Assembly (NCBI RefSeq): GCF_001042475.2
Contig: NZ_LECW02000035.1
Span: 35,870-99,869, forward strand
DNA length: 64,000 bases
Direction of reading: 5' to 3'
Source: Bacillus glycinifermentans
Lineage (GTDB): Bacteria; Bacillota; Bacilli; Bacillales; Bacillaceae
The translations under genes and the position numbers were made by a program. The notes below the pieces were generated by a model. It saw nothing but the letters and a program-made list of their open reading frames with translations. It did not search any database and was not told where the DNA came from. Positions 1-7,140 of the stretch are shown here, one piece after another. Position 1 is the first letter of the stretch. Every line of letters starts with the position of its first letter.

Positions 1-1
1 G

Positions 2-1129
2 TGCGGGGGCTGTCAGCTTCAGCACCTGGCATACGATCAGCAGCTGAAAGAAAAACGGGACATCGTCATTCAGTCGCTTGAACGCCACACCCGCTTTGAC
101 ATCGGCAAGATGGAGATCAGGCCGACGATCGGGATGGACAACCCGTGGCATTACCGGAATAAAAGCCAATTCCAGCTCGGCACGAAAAACGGAAAAATGG
201 TTGCCGGCCTGTACGGGCTTGATTCGCATCGCCTCGTTCCGATTACTGAATGCATCGTCCAGCATCCGGCGACAAACAAAACGACGCAGACCGTCAAGCA
301 GATTCTCGAGGACTTCGGCATCTCCGTCTATGATGAACGGAAGCGGACCGGCGACGTGCGGACGATCGTCACAAGAGCCGGCTTTGAAACGGGAGAAGTG
401 CAGGTCGTGCTCGTCACGGCAAAAGACGAACTCCCGCGCAAGGAGCTGATCGCTGAAGAAATCAAAAAACGCCTGCCTGAGGTGACATCTGTCATCCAAA
501 ACGTCAACAAAGCGAAAACATCGGTGATCTTCGGCGAAGATACAAGGCTGCTTGCCGGCAATATGGTCATTCAGGAATTTCTCGGAGACGTCTCATTTGA
601 GCTGAGCGCCCGCGCCTTTTTCCAGCTCAACCCGATCCAGACCGTCAAGCTCTACGACGAAGTGAAAAAAGCCGCCAAGCTGACCGGCACAGAAAAGGTC
701 GTCGACGCCTATTGCGGGGTCGGCACGATCGGGATGTGGGTCGCAGACGGCGCAGGAGAAATCCGCGGTATGGACGTCATTAAAGAATCGATCGAAGACG
801 CCAACAAAAACATGAAAAAGCACGGCATCGAAAACGCCCGATATGTCACAGGCACAGCCGAACACTGGCTGCCAAAGTGGACGAAAGAAGGCTTCCGCCC
901 TGACGTCGTCATCGTCGACCCGCCGAGAACCGGCTGCGACCGGACGTTTCTTGACACGATCAAACAGGTGAAGCCGAAGCGGTTTGTCTACGTCTCATGC
1001 AACCCGTCAACGCTCGCCAAAGACCTGCAGTATTTAGCGAAAGATTACCGTGTCGAATATATTCAGCCTGTCGATATGTTTCCGCAGACCGCGCATGTGG
1101 AGAGTGTCGTATCGCTCAAGCTGAAATAA
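2..1129 (+). CDS. rlmCD: 23S rRNA (uracil-5-)-methyltransferase RlmCD, 5' truncated by window edge
   Basis: The reading frame is open from base 2, so the start lies before the window; 375 residues are visible. The family methylates U747 and U1939 of 23S rRNA with S-adenosylmethionine in the cytoplasm. Visible at the very start is CGGCQLQH, the last part of the 4Fe-4S cluster motif that follows the TRAM domain. Further on come a SAM-binding segment ([12 protein letters not shown]), the VDPPRTGC segment and the catalytic-cysteine motif [11 protein letters not shown] near the C-terminus. This is the B. subtilis YefA/RlmCD type. A hairpin terminator starts at its stop codon. Identity is secure; the exact N-terminus is not visible. 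Confidence 0.95.
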   Translation, partial: CGGCQLQHLAYDQQLKEKRDIVIQSLERHTRFDIGKMEIRPTIGMDNPWHYRNKSQFQLGTKNGKMVAGLYGLDSHRLVPITECIVQHPATNKTTQTVKQILEDFGISVYDERKRTGDVRTIVTRAGFETGEVQVVLVTAKDELPRKELIAEEIKKRLPEVTSVIQNVNKAKTSVIFGEDTRLLAGNMVIQEFLGDVSFELSARAFFQLNPIQTVKLYDEVKKAAKLTGTEKVVDAYCGVGTIGMWVADGAGEIRGMDVIKESIEDANKNMKKHGIENARYVTGTAEHWLPKWTKEGFRPDVVIVDPPRTGCDRTFLDTIKQVKPKRFVYVSCNPSTLAKDLQYLAKDYRVEYIQPVDMFPQTAHVESVVSLKLK

Positions 1130-1153
1130 AACGCCTTTCACAAGGCGTTTTTT
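1128..1153 (+). terminator. Rho-independent terminator of rlmCD
   Basis: Perfect 10-bp stem AAAACGCCTT / AAGGCGTTTT with loop TCAC, followed by T residues; it overlaps the rlmCD stop codon. Confidence 0.85.
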
Positions 1154-1179
1154 AGCGAAATCACAAGGAGGAACACACG

Positions 1180-1641
1180 ATGAAAAGACTCTGCGTCATC
1201 CCCTGCGGCAAGAAAAAGATCTGGGATATCGACCCGTCGAAGGGGCCGTCTGCCGCGCGGAACGTGTATCTCAGCCCGTTCCATCAGGCGTGCCGCACAT
1301 ATGCGCAAACCTTTTTTGCCGATTGGACGATCCTCTCCGCCAAGCACGGTTTTCTGCGGCCGGACGATATCGTGCCGGAAAACTACGACGTCACCTTCGG
1401 TATGCGCCACCCGGAGATCATGCCGCTTGATGCGCTGAAGGCGCAAGCCGAACAGAAACATCTCATGCAATATGACGAAATCGTGATGCTAGGCGGAAAA
1501 AAATACCGTCCCGTCCTGATGAGCGTGTTTGGAAAAGAGCAGCAGATCACCTATCCGCTTGCCGGGTATCGGGGAATCGGCTACATGCTTCAGGCGCTGA
1601 AGCAGGCCGTGGATGAAAGATTAGAACTTGGGACAAAATGA
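1180..1641 (+). CDS. DUF6884-type protein of unknown function
   Basis: A 153-residue soluble protein with a good ribosome binding site (AAGGAGGAACACACG before ATG). It begins MKRLCVIPCGKKK; the CGKKK segment and the later LSAKHGFLRPDDIVPENYD segment are the two conserved blocks I associate with the DUF6884 family and, more loosely, with YaaA-like proteins that carry a similar LSAKYG motif. No membrane segment or signal peptide is visible. It lies alone between two terminators downstream of rlmCD. The biochemical role is not known to me; a nucleic-acid or nucleobase-related role is only a guess from the distant similarity. Confidence 0.75.
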   Translation: MKRLCVIPCGKKKIWDIDPSKGPSAARNVYLSPFHQACRTYAQTFFADWTILSAKHGFLRPDDIVPENYDVTFGMRHPEIMPLDALKAQAEQKHLMQYDEIVMLGGKKYRPVLMSVFGKEQQITYPLAGYRGIGYMLQALKQAVDERLELGTK

Positions 1642-1667
1642 ATGTTTTTCATTTTGTCTCTTTTTTT
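1632..1667 (+). terminator. Rho-independent terminator after the DUF6884-type gene
   Basis: Perfect 11-bp stem GACAAAATGAA / TTCATTTTGTC with loop TGTTT and a following run of T; the left arm contains the end of the coding sequence. The stretch from here to 1879 holds no gene I can support. Confidence 0.85.
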
Positions 1668-1879
1668 ATGAAAAGTGTAACAAATGAACCGCTTGCGGCC
1701 ACTAAATACTTGGGAAGAAAAATGCAGGGTGTCCACAGGTTTGAGGATTCAGCCGGCGGTCAAAACGATCGCTTTTTTTCATTGCCAAACATGTGTTGAA
1801 AAAGCCTTTTCGCTCCAAGCGGTATAGAGCCGGTCTCGGAGCATCTTTTTCACAGGGCAAAACGAAATGGAGGGATACC

Positions 1880-2434
1880 ATGGAAGATAAGATGCGCTAT
1901 ATTATTCGCGATTTGCTTCCTCTTTACCGGGAAGGACTGCTGAGCGAAGAGACGGAGGAGTGGTTTGATGAGCAGGTCAAAAACAACCCGGAATACAAAA
2001 AGCTGGTGACAGAAACCCCGCCTCAAAAGAAAAGTATCGATCGCAGGCTTTCTCTTTATCAGATCTTGTTTACGGCCATTTCTTTTTTTCTCGCGCTTAA
2101 AATGTCGCTTTTAAATGGAAGCTTTGGCTTCATATTGTGGTATGCGGTCCTTGGCCTCTTAATCTATCTATTCTATCGGAATGTTAGAATCGTTTTCCTG
2201 TTCTCATTTGTTCCGATTTTCATTTGGGGAATTACCGATTCGCTTGCAGAACTCGCTGGCGGGGATGCCATCGAAGGAGCGACGCTTGGGGAATATGTGA
2301 TCAGCTCGATTTATGGAGCAGTCTGGCTCGCCGCGATTCACTGTTTATTCGCCGTTGTCGGAAGCTTTATCGGCTGGCTGTGCATCAAACTGACAGAAAG
2401 CAGGTCATGTCATGAAAAAGAAAATCGTATATAG
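1880..2434 (+). CDS. Membrane protein with anti-sigma-like N-terminus
   Basis: A 184-residue protein. I chose ATG 1880 because it has GGAGGG eight bases upstream; an upstream in-frame start at 1793 has no ribosome site. The N-terminal 40 residues (IRDLLPLYREGLLSEETEEWF) resemble the zf-HC2 anti-sigma fold (typically RDLLPLYxxGxxSEE) but without its cysteines. Residues about 55-175 carry four or five hydrophobic segments. The stop codon overlaps the next gene by 23 bases, so the two are probably translated together. No sigma factor gene sits next to it, so regulation of a sigma factor is only an inference. Confidence 0.7.
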   Translation: MEDKMRYIIRDLLPLYREGLLSEETEEWFDEQVKNNPEYKKLVTETPPQKKSIDRRLSLYQILFTAISFFLALKMSLLNGSFGFILWYAVLGLLIYLFYRNVRIVFLFSFVPIFIWGITDSLAELAGGDAIEGATLGEYVISSIYGAVWLAAIHCLFAVVGSFIGWLCIKLTESRSCHEKENRI

Positions 2435-3128
2435 TGCGCTCCTTTTCATTACCGTAGCTTTCGTACTTGTTGCATACAATTCATTCAACGGCAACCCGGT
2501 AAGCGGGATGTTGGCGAAAAAAGCGCTTGAGCGTTATTTGGCAGACCGCTATCCTGACAAGGAGCTGCAAATTGAAGAGGGCGTATACAACTTTAAGTTT
2601 GCCGAATATGTGTTTGATGTCATGGAGGTTGGCGATCAAACAAGATCGTATCAGTTCACGCTTACCGGGTTTTTCAAACCGGAGGTGAACATTGACGGCA
2701 TTCACGATGCGAATCTTGATGAGCAGCTGATGGAGCGGCTTGGCGGCGAAGCTTCAAAAGAACTGAAAGCGATTTTGGAGCAAAAAGTAAGCCGTCTCGT
2801 AGGTGTCGACGTTTATCTGGAGGTTTTAAAGGACAAACTCGCAGATGACACAAAATGGAGCAAAGGCATCAAGCTCGATGGACCGATGCAAATCGAACTT
2901 GTACTGGATGCGGCAGACAGCGATCAGGAAGACGTTTATCACGCCGCGAAAACGGTTCAGCATGTTTTGAAAGATCAAGGATATGATTATGGATATGTCA
3001 ATATCAACGCAAATGATTTTGATGGAGAGGACACAAAAGATATGGAAAGCGGTTATGTCAAATATGCCGTATCGTTTGAAAAAGACGCTGATATCAAGCT
3101 CAGCGATGTTGAAACACTCAATCAATAA
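2412..3128 (+). CDS. Membrane-anchored extracytoplasmic protein, unknown function
   Basis: A 238-residue protein that starts inside the previous gene (23-base overlap). Residues 1-25 are a single hydrophobic segment (KKKIVYSALLFITVAFVLVAY) without a lipobox cysteine, so it is probably a signal anchor with the remaining acidic and lysine-rich domain outside the cell. I do not recognise a family with certainty. The coupling to the upstream multi-spanning protein suggests the two form one complex, perhaps an anti-sigma or stress-sensing pair, but nothing in the sequence proves that. A terminator shared with the convergent TetR gene follows. Confidence 0.7.
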   Translation: MKKKIVYSALLFITVAFVLVAYNSFNGNPVSGMLAKKALERYLADRYPDKELQIEEGVYNFKFAEYVFDVMEVGDQTRSYQFTLTGFFKPEVNIDGIHDANLDEQLMERLGGEASKELKAILEQKVSRLVGVDVYLEVLKDKLADDTKWSKGIKLDGPMQIELVLDAADSDQEDVYHAAKTVQHVLKDQGYDYGYVNINANDFDGEDTKDMESGYVKYAVSFEKDADIKLSDVETLNQ

Positions 3129-3134
3129 ACCATT

Positions 3135-3178
3135 CATCCCTATTTCCTGCGATTGGAGATAGGGATTTATTCTTTTTT
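3135..3178. terminator. Bidirectional terminator between convergent genes
   Basis: Imperfect stem ATCCCTATTTCC / GGAGATAGGGAT, with T-rich sequence on the plus-strand side; it lies between the convergent gene ends at 3128 and 3167. Confidence 0.65.
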
Positions 3179-3745
3179 CAATCCGCTGTAAAAAGCGGCG
3201 ACCGTCTGTTTCACAAATGCGTCTTTTGCGATTTTTTGAAATCGGCCTGCAGCAAGCGCATTTGATGAGAAAAATCCGTATAAAGTTGTCAGAAACACGA
3301 AAGCCTGCGAACCTGCATCACCTGTTTTGACCAGGTCTTTCTTTTGCATTGTGACAATATAATCTGTCACATAACGAAGGAGTTCTTCCGTGTGCTTCAA
3401 AATAAAACCAAACAGATCAGAAAGCCTTTCTCCCTCTTGGACGGCGATGAGATACAGCGGTTTGTTGTTTTCCATGAGCTGCAGATAGGATTCGGCAATC
3501 AGCGTTAAATCTTTTTCCAAGTCCCATGTAATGCTGTTTTCAAAGATCGTTTTAAAGGCGGGGATATATGAAAATTTTTGAACGGCGGCTTCCAAAAGGC
3601 CTTTTTTTGTTTTGAAATGCCGGTAAACCGTCATTTCGCTTACGCCTGCAGAAAGGGCGATATCCTTGATTGTAACTGATGTAAATCCGTCATTTTGCAT
3701 TAAGTCCAAGGCAGCAGAAATAATCCGGTCGTTCGTCTCTTGCAT
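3167..3745 (-). CDS. TetR/AcrR family transcriptional regulator
   Basis: A 192-residue one-component repressor. The N-terminal helix-turn-helix is clear (about residues 6-50: IISAALDLM, TSVTIKDIALSAGVSEMTVYRHFKTKKGLLEAA), and the rest is the variable ligand-binding part. The start at 3745 has GGAGGG upstream. It is divergent from a macrolide-type glycosyltransferase, and the 107-base gap contains a 6-4-6 inverted repeat (3771-3786), so it probably represses the glycosyltransferase and itself. The ligand is unknown. Confidence 0.88.
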   Translation of the reverse strand: MQETNDRIISAALDLMQNDGFTSVTIKDIALSAGVSEMTVYRHFKTKKGLLEAAVQKFSYIPAFKTIFENSITWDLEKDLTLIAESYLQLMENNKPLYLIAVQEGERLSDLFGFILKHTEELLRYVTDYIVTMQKKDLVKTGDAGSQAFVFLTTLYGFFSSNALAAGRFQKIAKDAFVKQTVAAFYSGLKKE

Positions 3746-3770
3746 GCATAAATCCCTCCATTTTATGATA

Positions 3771-3786
3771 GTTAGTAGTAACTAAC
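3771..3786. promoter_or_regulatory. Candidate TetR operator between tetR and glycosyltransferase
   Basis: GTTAGT-AGTA-ACTAAC, perfect 6-bp arms, placed between the two divergent start codons where a TetR-family operator is expected. Confidence 0.55.
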
Positions 3787-3852
3787 ATCAGTCTAAACAG
3801 GCGGCATTTGCATGTCAAGCTGTTTAAAAATGAACGAAAAGGAGTTTTACAG

Positions 3853-5046
3853 GTGGCAAACGTATTAATCGTAAACTTTCCGGCAGAAGGTCACGTCAAC
3901 CCTACTTTAGGCATCACAAAGGCCTTTGTTGACAGGGGAGACAATGTTCATTACATTACAACGGGAAAATTTAAAGACAGATTGGAAGGTGTGGGTGCGA
4001 CTGTCCATCTGCATGAAGATTTGCTTAGAACCGCGAGTATCGATCCGGGGTCTCCTTCCGGTCTTCTTTCGTTTTTGAAGATTCACCTGCGGACATCGCT
4101 GTATATATTGGAGGTCGTGAAGGAACTGGCAAAAAGCATTCAGTTTGATTTCGTTTATTATGACACATTCTGTGCGGGGGAATTGGTCAGGGATTATTTA
4201 AATATCCCGGGAGTCGCGTCATCTGCTTCATTCTTATTCGGAGAGGAGCATCTGGATATTCTGCCGATGCATCCGGATTCGGGCGTGCCGCTCAAAATGG
4301 ACAAAGAATGTGTAGACCTGCTCGCCGAGATCAAAGAAACATACGGAGTATCCCCGCGCCATGTCTCTCAATTTATGAGCAACCGGGCTGAGTTGACCGT
4401 CGTGTATACAAGCCGTTATTTCCAGCCTGAGAGCGACCGGTACGGGGATGACTATTTGTTTATCGGCCCGAGCTTTCCGAAACGGCTGGACAAAAAGCAC
4501 GATTTTCCGCTTGAGAAGCTAAAGGGGAAGAAGGTCATTTATATTTCAATGGGCACGGTTTTGGACAAAACGGCGGAATTTTTCAACCTGTGCATTGATG
4601 CGTTCTCTTGTTTTGAAGGCATCGTCGTGATAGCGGCGGGAGAAAGAGCCGACTTCTCGCATTTGAAGGACGTTCCCGAAAACTTCATCATAGCCCCTTA
4701 TGTTCCGCAGCTTGAAGTGTTGAAAGAAACGGATGTATTCATTACTCACGGAGGAATGAACAGCGTAAATGAAAGCATCCATTTTCAGGTTCCGATGGTC
4801 GTCGTGCCCCATGATAAGGATCAGCCGATGATCGCCGGGCGGCTTGCTGAATTAAATGCAGGCTACCCGATTTTCAAAGACAAGCTTGATGCGAACACAT
4901 TGCGGCACGCTGCAGATCAAGTATTGAACAACAGCCGATATAAAGAAAACATTCAAAAAATCGATGAGAGCTTCCAGAACAGCATGGAGATGAACGAAGC
5001 GCTTAAACGCATTGATCAATATGCCGCCCAAAAAGCAAACCGCTAA
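3853..5046 (+). CDS. GT1 family UDP-glycosyltransferase, macrolide (MGT) type
   Basis: A 397-residue soluble enzyme. GTG 3853 is chosen because AAAAGGAG lies eight bases upstream; the earlier in-frame start at 3808 has none. The N-terminal acceptor domain opens with the glycine-rich FPAEGHVNP segment holding the probable catalytic His14. The C-terminal donor domain carries THGGMNSVNES near residue 298 and then PHDKDQP, the nucleotide-sugar binding signature of GT1. It resembles B. subtilis YojK/YdhE; such enzymes transfer glucose from UDP-glucose to flavonoids, macrolides and similar aglycones. With the divergent TetR gene it could act as an inducible detoxification enzyme, which is inference. 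Confidence 0.88.
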   Translation: MANVLIVNFPAEGHVNPTLGITKAFVDRGDNVHYITTGKFKDRLEGVGATVHLHEDLLRTASIDPGSPSGLLSFLKIHLRTSLYILEVVKELAKSIQFDFVYYDTFCAGELVRDYLNIPGVASSASFLFGEEHLDILPMHPDSGVPLKMDKECVDLLAEIKETYGVSPRHVSQFMSNRAELTVVYTSRYFQPESDRYGDDYLFIGPSFPKRLDKKHDFPLEKLKGKKVIYISMGTVLDKTAEFFNLCIDAFSCFEGIVVIAAGERADFSHLKDVPENFIIAPYVPQLEVLKETDVFITHGGMNSVNESIHFQVPMVVVPHDKDQPMIAGRLAELNAGYPIFKDKLDANTLRHAADQVLNNSRYKENIQKIDESFQNSMEMNEALKRIDQYAAQKANR

Positions 5047-5062
5047 CCGGTTTGCTTTTTTT
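5035..5062 (+). terminator. Rho-independent terminator of the glycosyltransferase gene
   Basis: Stem GCAAACCG / CGGTTTGC with loop CTAAC and a following run of seven T; the left arm encodes the last codons. Confidence 0.85.
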
Positions 5063-5136
5063 ACCATTCGTGTGCATAATTCGCCTGAAAAAGAAAAGAA
5101 TAGAACGAATAAATTTTGAGAAAGGGTGTTTGTGCA

Positions 5137-5460
5137 ATGCGTAAATTATGGCTGTCTTTATTGGTAATCGCGCCGTTGTCCTTCTTCGTCCCGCTTTCTG
5201 AGGCGCACGGGGAAACGCGCGTTTATCAGGATCTGACAGAACAGCAAAAAAGTGAACTGGCTTCAATGCAAAGGGATATTATGGAGAAGAAAAAACAGCT
5301 GATCAACAAGTATGTCGAGTACGGAATTATCGATCAAGAGAGAGGGAAAGAGATCAAATCCCATATTGAACAACGCTATGACAAAGAGAAAAAGAACGGG
5401 TTTATGCCGAAGTGGCATCAAGACAAGGAAAAGAAGTTCCATAAACATCATATGCCATAA
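5137..5460 (+). CDS. YckD-like secreted protein (DUF2680)
   Basis: A 107-residue protein with ATG 5137 placed after GAAAGGGTG. Residues 1-26 form a signal peptide (KLWLSLLVIAPLSFFVPL then SEAHGE, cleavage likely near there). The mature part is highly charged and probably helical: TEQQKSELASMQRDIMEKKKQLINKYVEYGII, then a lysine/histidine-rich tail ending KWHQDKEKKFHKHHMP. The pattern LTxQQKxExxxxxxxIxxKKxxxxxKYVxYGI with a GFMPKWH end matches B. subtilis YckD. Function unknown; the histidine-rich end could bind metal. Confidence 0.75.
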   Translation: MRKLWLSLLVIAPLSFFVPLSEAHGETRVYQDLTEQQKSELASMQRDIMEKKKQLINKYVEYGIIDQERGKEIKSHIEQRYDKEKKNGFMPKWHQDKEKKFHKHHMP

Positions 5461-5496
5461 AAACGCAAGCCCCGGGATGGCAGCCGCAATTTCTTC

Positions 5497-5531
5497 GTGA
5501 CAAAAGTGTAAAGACAGGTGTAAACTAATAC
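5497..5531 (+). promoter_or_regulatory. niaP promoter region with direct repeat, candidate NiaR operator
   Basis: GTGACA at 5497-5502 and TAAACT or TAATAC near 5521-5531 are possible -35/-10 elements. Between them GTGTAAA occurs twice (5506-5512 and 5518-5524), exactly 12 bases apart and separated by GACAG. NiaR (YrxA) controls niacin and NAD genes in Bacillus and a repeated site on the promoter of niaP is expected; the exact consensus was not available to me. Confidence 0.45.
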
Positions 5532-5562
5532 TCATGTAAAATCAGCTAAGAGGTGAGTGAGT

Positions 5563-6768
5563 ATGAAGAAAAACCGTCCGGCTTCCGAGCGGAAGCTGCT
5601 TGGCATTGCTGGTCTCGGCTGGCTTTTTGATGCCATGGACGTCGGAATATTGTCGTTTATTATCGCTGCTTTACACGAGGAATGGAAATTGACGCCGGAG
5701 GAGATGAGCTGGATCGGCAGCATCAACTCCATCGGCATGGCTGTCGGGGCTTTTTTGTTCGGGCTATTGGCCGATCGCATCGGCCGAAAATACGTATTTA
5801 TCATTACCCTGCTGTTTTTCTCGGTGGGCAGCGGCTTATCCGCTTTGACAACGACACTTACGGCATTTTTGGTTTTGCGCTTTGTTGTCGGCATGGGGCT
5901 GGGAGGAGAGCTTCCGGTCGCATCAACGCTCGTATCGGAAACCGTTGCACCCGAGCGGCGGGGAAGGGTCGTCGTCCTGCTGGAAAGCTTTTGGGCATTC
6001 GGCTGGCTGGCCGCAGCACTGATTTCGTATTTTATTATTCCGCATTACGGCTGGCAGATCGCCTTAGTCATTACCGCGCTTCCGGCGTTTTACGCGCTGT
6101 ATCTGCGCCTGGCGCTTCCCGACTCGCCAAAATACGACACGATTGCTAAAGAGCGGAAGCCGTCCATCGTTGACAGTATAAAAAGCGTCTGGTCCGCCCG
6201 TTTCGTCCGTCCGACGGCAATGCTGTGGATCGTCTGGTTTTGCGTCGTTTTTTCCTATTACGGCATGTTTTTATGGCTGCCGAGCGTGATGGTCATGAAA
6301 GGCTTCAGCATGATTCAAAGCTTTGAATACGTATTGGTCATGACCTTGGCCCAGCTGCCCGGCTATTTCTCGGCTGCCTGGCTGATCGAGAAAGCCGGCC
6401 GGAAAATGGTCCTCATCCTTTACCTGCTCGGAACAGCCGTCAGCGCTTACTTTTTCGGAACGGCCGAGTCGCTTGCCCTCCTGTTGGCGGCGGGTATGTT
6501 TTTATCTTTCTTCAACCTTGGCGCATGGGGAGCGCTTTACGCGTATACGCCCGAGCAGTACCCGACGCAGATCAGGGGGACCGGCGCCGGAATGGCCGCT
6601 GCGTTCGGCAGAATCGGCGGGATTTTGGGGCCGCTTCTTGTGGGAAGTCTCGTCAGCAAGGGCACATCGCTTTCCGTCATTTTCCTGATCTTCTGCCTGG
6701 CGGTTTTGGCAGCCGTCAGCGCCGTTCTCTTTTTGGGAACGGAAACGAAGCAGCAGGAGCTTGCTTAA
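5563..6768 (+). CDS. niaP: Niacin (nicotinate/nicotinamide) transporter NiaP, MFS
   Basis: A 401-residue major facilitator protein with twelve predicted membrane segments. ATG 5563 follows AAGAGGTGAG at proper distance. Segments characteristic of B. subtilis YceI/NiaP are visible: RKLLGIAGLGWLFDAMDVG, the MFS loop GLLADRIGRKYVF, MGLGGELPVASTLVSE, and YTPEQYPTQIRGTG. NiaP imports nicotinic acid and nicotinamide across the cytoplasmic membrane for NAD salvage. It stands alone and ends before a strong terminator. Similarity to YceI as I recall it is very close over the whole length. Confidence 0.92.
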   Translation: MKKNRPASERKLLGIAGLGWLFDAMDVGILSFIIAALHEEWKLTPEEMSWIGSINSIGMAVGAFLFGLLADRIGRKYVFIITLLFFSVGSGLSALTTTLTAFLVLRFVVGMGLGGELPVASTLVSETVAPERRGRVVVLLESFWAFGWLAAALISYFIIPHYGWQIALVITALPAFYALYLRLALPDSPKYDTIAKERKPSIVDSIKSVWSARFVRPTAMLWIVWFCVVFSYYGMFLWLPSVMVMKGFSMIQSFEYVLVMTLAQLPGYFSAAWLIEKAGRKMVLILYLLGTAVSAYFFGTAESLALLLAAGMFLSFFNLGAWGALYAYTPEQYPTQIRGTGAGMAAAFGRIGGILGPLLVGSLVSKGTSLSVIFLIFCLAVLAAVSAVLFLGTETKQQELA

Positions 6769-6829
6769 TTGAGCGAAGGACATAAAGAGGGATTGGGAAA
6801 AGCTGATAAACATCGCTTAAAGACGTAGA

Positions 6830-6857
6830 GAGAAGGTGGCCGCACCTTCTCTTTTTT
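6830..6857 (+). terminator. Rho-independent terminator of niaP
   Basis: Perfect stem GAGAAGGTG / CACCTTCTC with loop GCCG and six T residues. Confidence 0.88.
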
Positions 6858-6872
6858 GTGAAAATAGTACTA

Positions 6873-6901
6873 TTGATGCAAAAGCCTGAACAGAATAGAA
6901 T
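6873..6901 (+). promoter_or_regulatory. sigma-A promoter of the PTS/antiterminator operon
   Basis: TTGATG at 6873-6878 and TAGAAT at 6896-6901 are separated by 17 bases, giving a start near 6908 just ahead of the RAT sequence. The gene-free stretch 6769-7140 therefore holds the niaP terminator, this promoter, the RAT and the leader terminator. Confidence 0.6.
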
Positions 6902-6925
6902 CGTAATAAGAACAAAATATCGGCG

Positions 6926-6954
6926 GGTTTGTTACTGGTAAAGCAGGCAAGACC
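6926..6954 (+). promoter_or_regulatory. Ribonucleic antiterminator (RAT) for the BglG/SacY-family protein
   Basis: The 29-nt segment contains the invariant blocks GGTTTGTTACTG and AAAGCAGGCAAGACC of Bacillus sac/bgl/lic RAT hairpins. Its 3' end overlaps the left arm of the terminator that follows, so RAT and terminator are mutually exclusive. It lies upstream of a sucrose-type PTS permease and of the antiterminator gene at 8557. Confidence 0.92.
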
Positions 6955-7038
6955 TAAAATGTGATAAAGGACCTACTCCTTTAGTGCGCTTTATTGCGCC
7001 TATCGGCAGACGTCTTTTGCATGTTTTAGGTCTTTTTT
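6949..7038 (+). terminator. Conditional leader terminator controlled by the RAT
   Basis: Arms AAGACCTAAAA (6949-6959) and TTTTAGGTCTT (7024-7034) pair perfectly and are followed by T6. The 64-nt interval between them holds two further hairpins, AAAGGA/TCCTTT (6966-6982) and GCGC/GCGC (6986-6999), making an unusually long, branched terminator. Confidence 0.85.
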
Positions 7039-7140
7039 CGTTAGGTTGCCGACGCGTTTTTCCCGAATGTCACATTTTTCATTTTGATCGCGGGCTGCTC
7101 ATTTGATAGGATAAAAAAATTGAAGGAGGAGGCACCGGTT

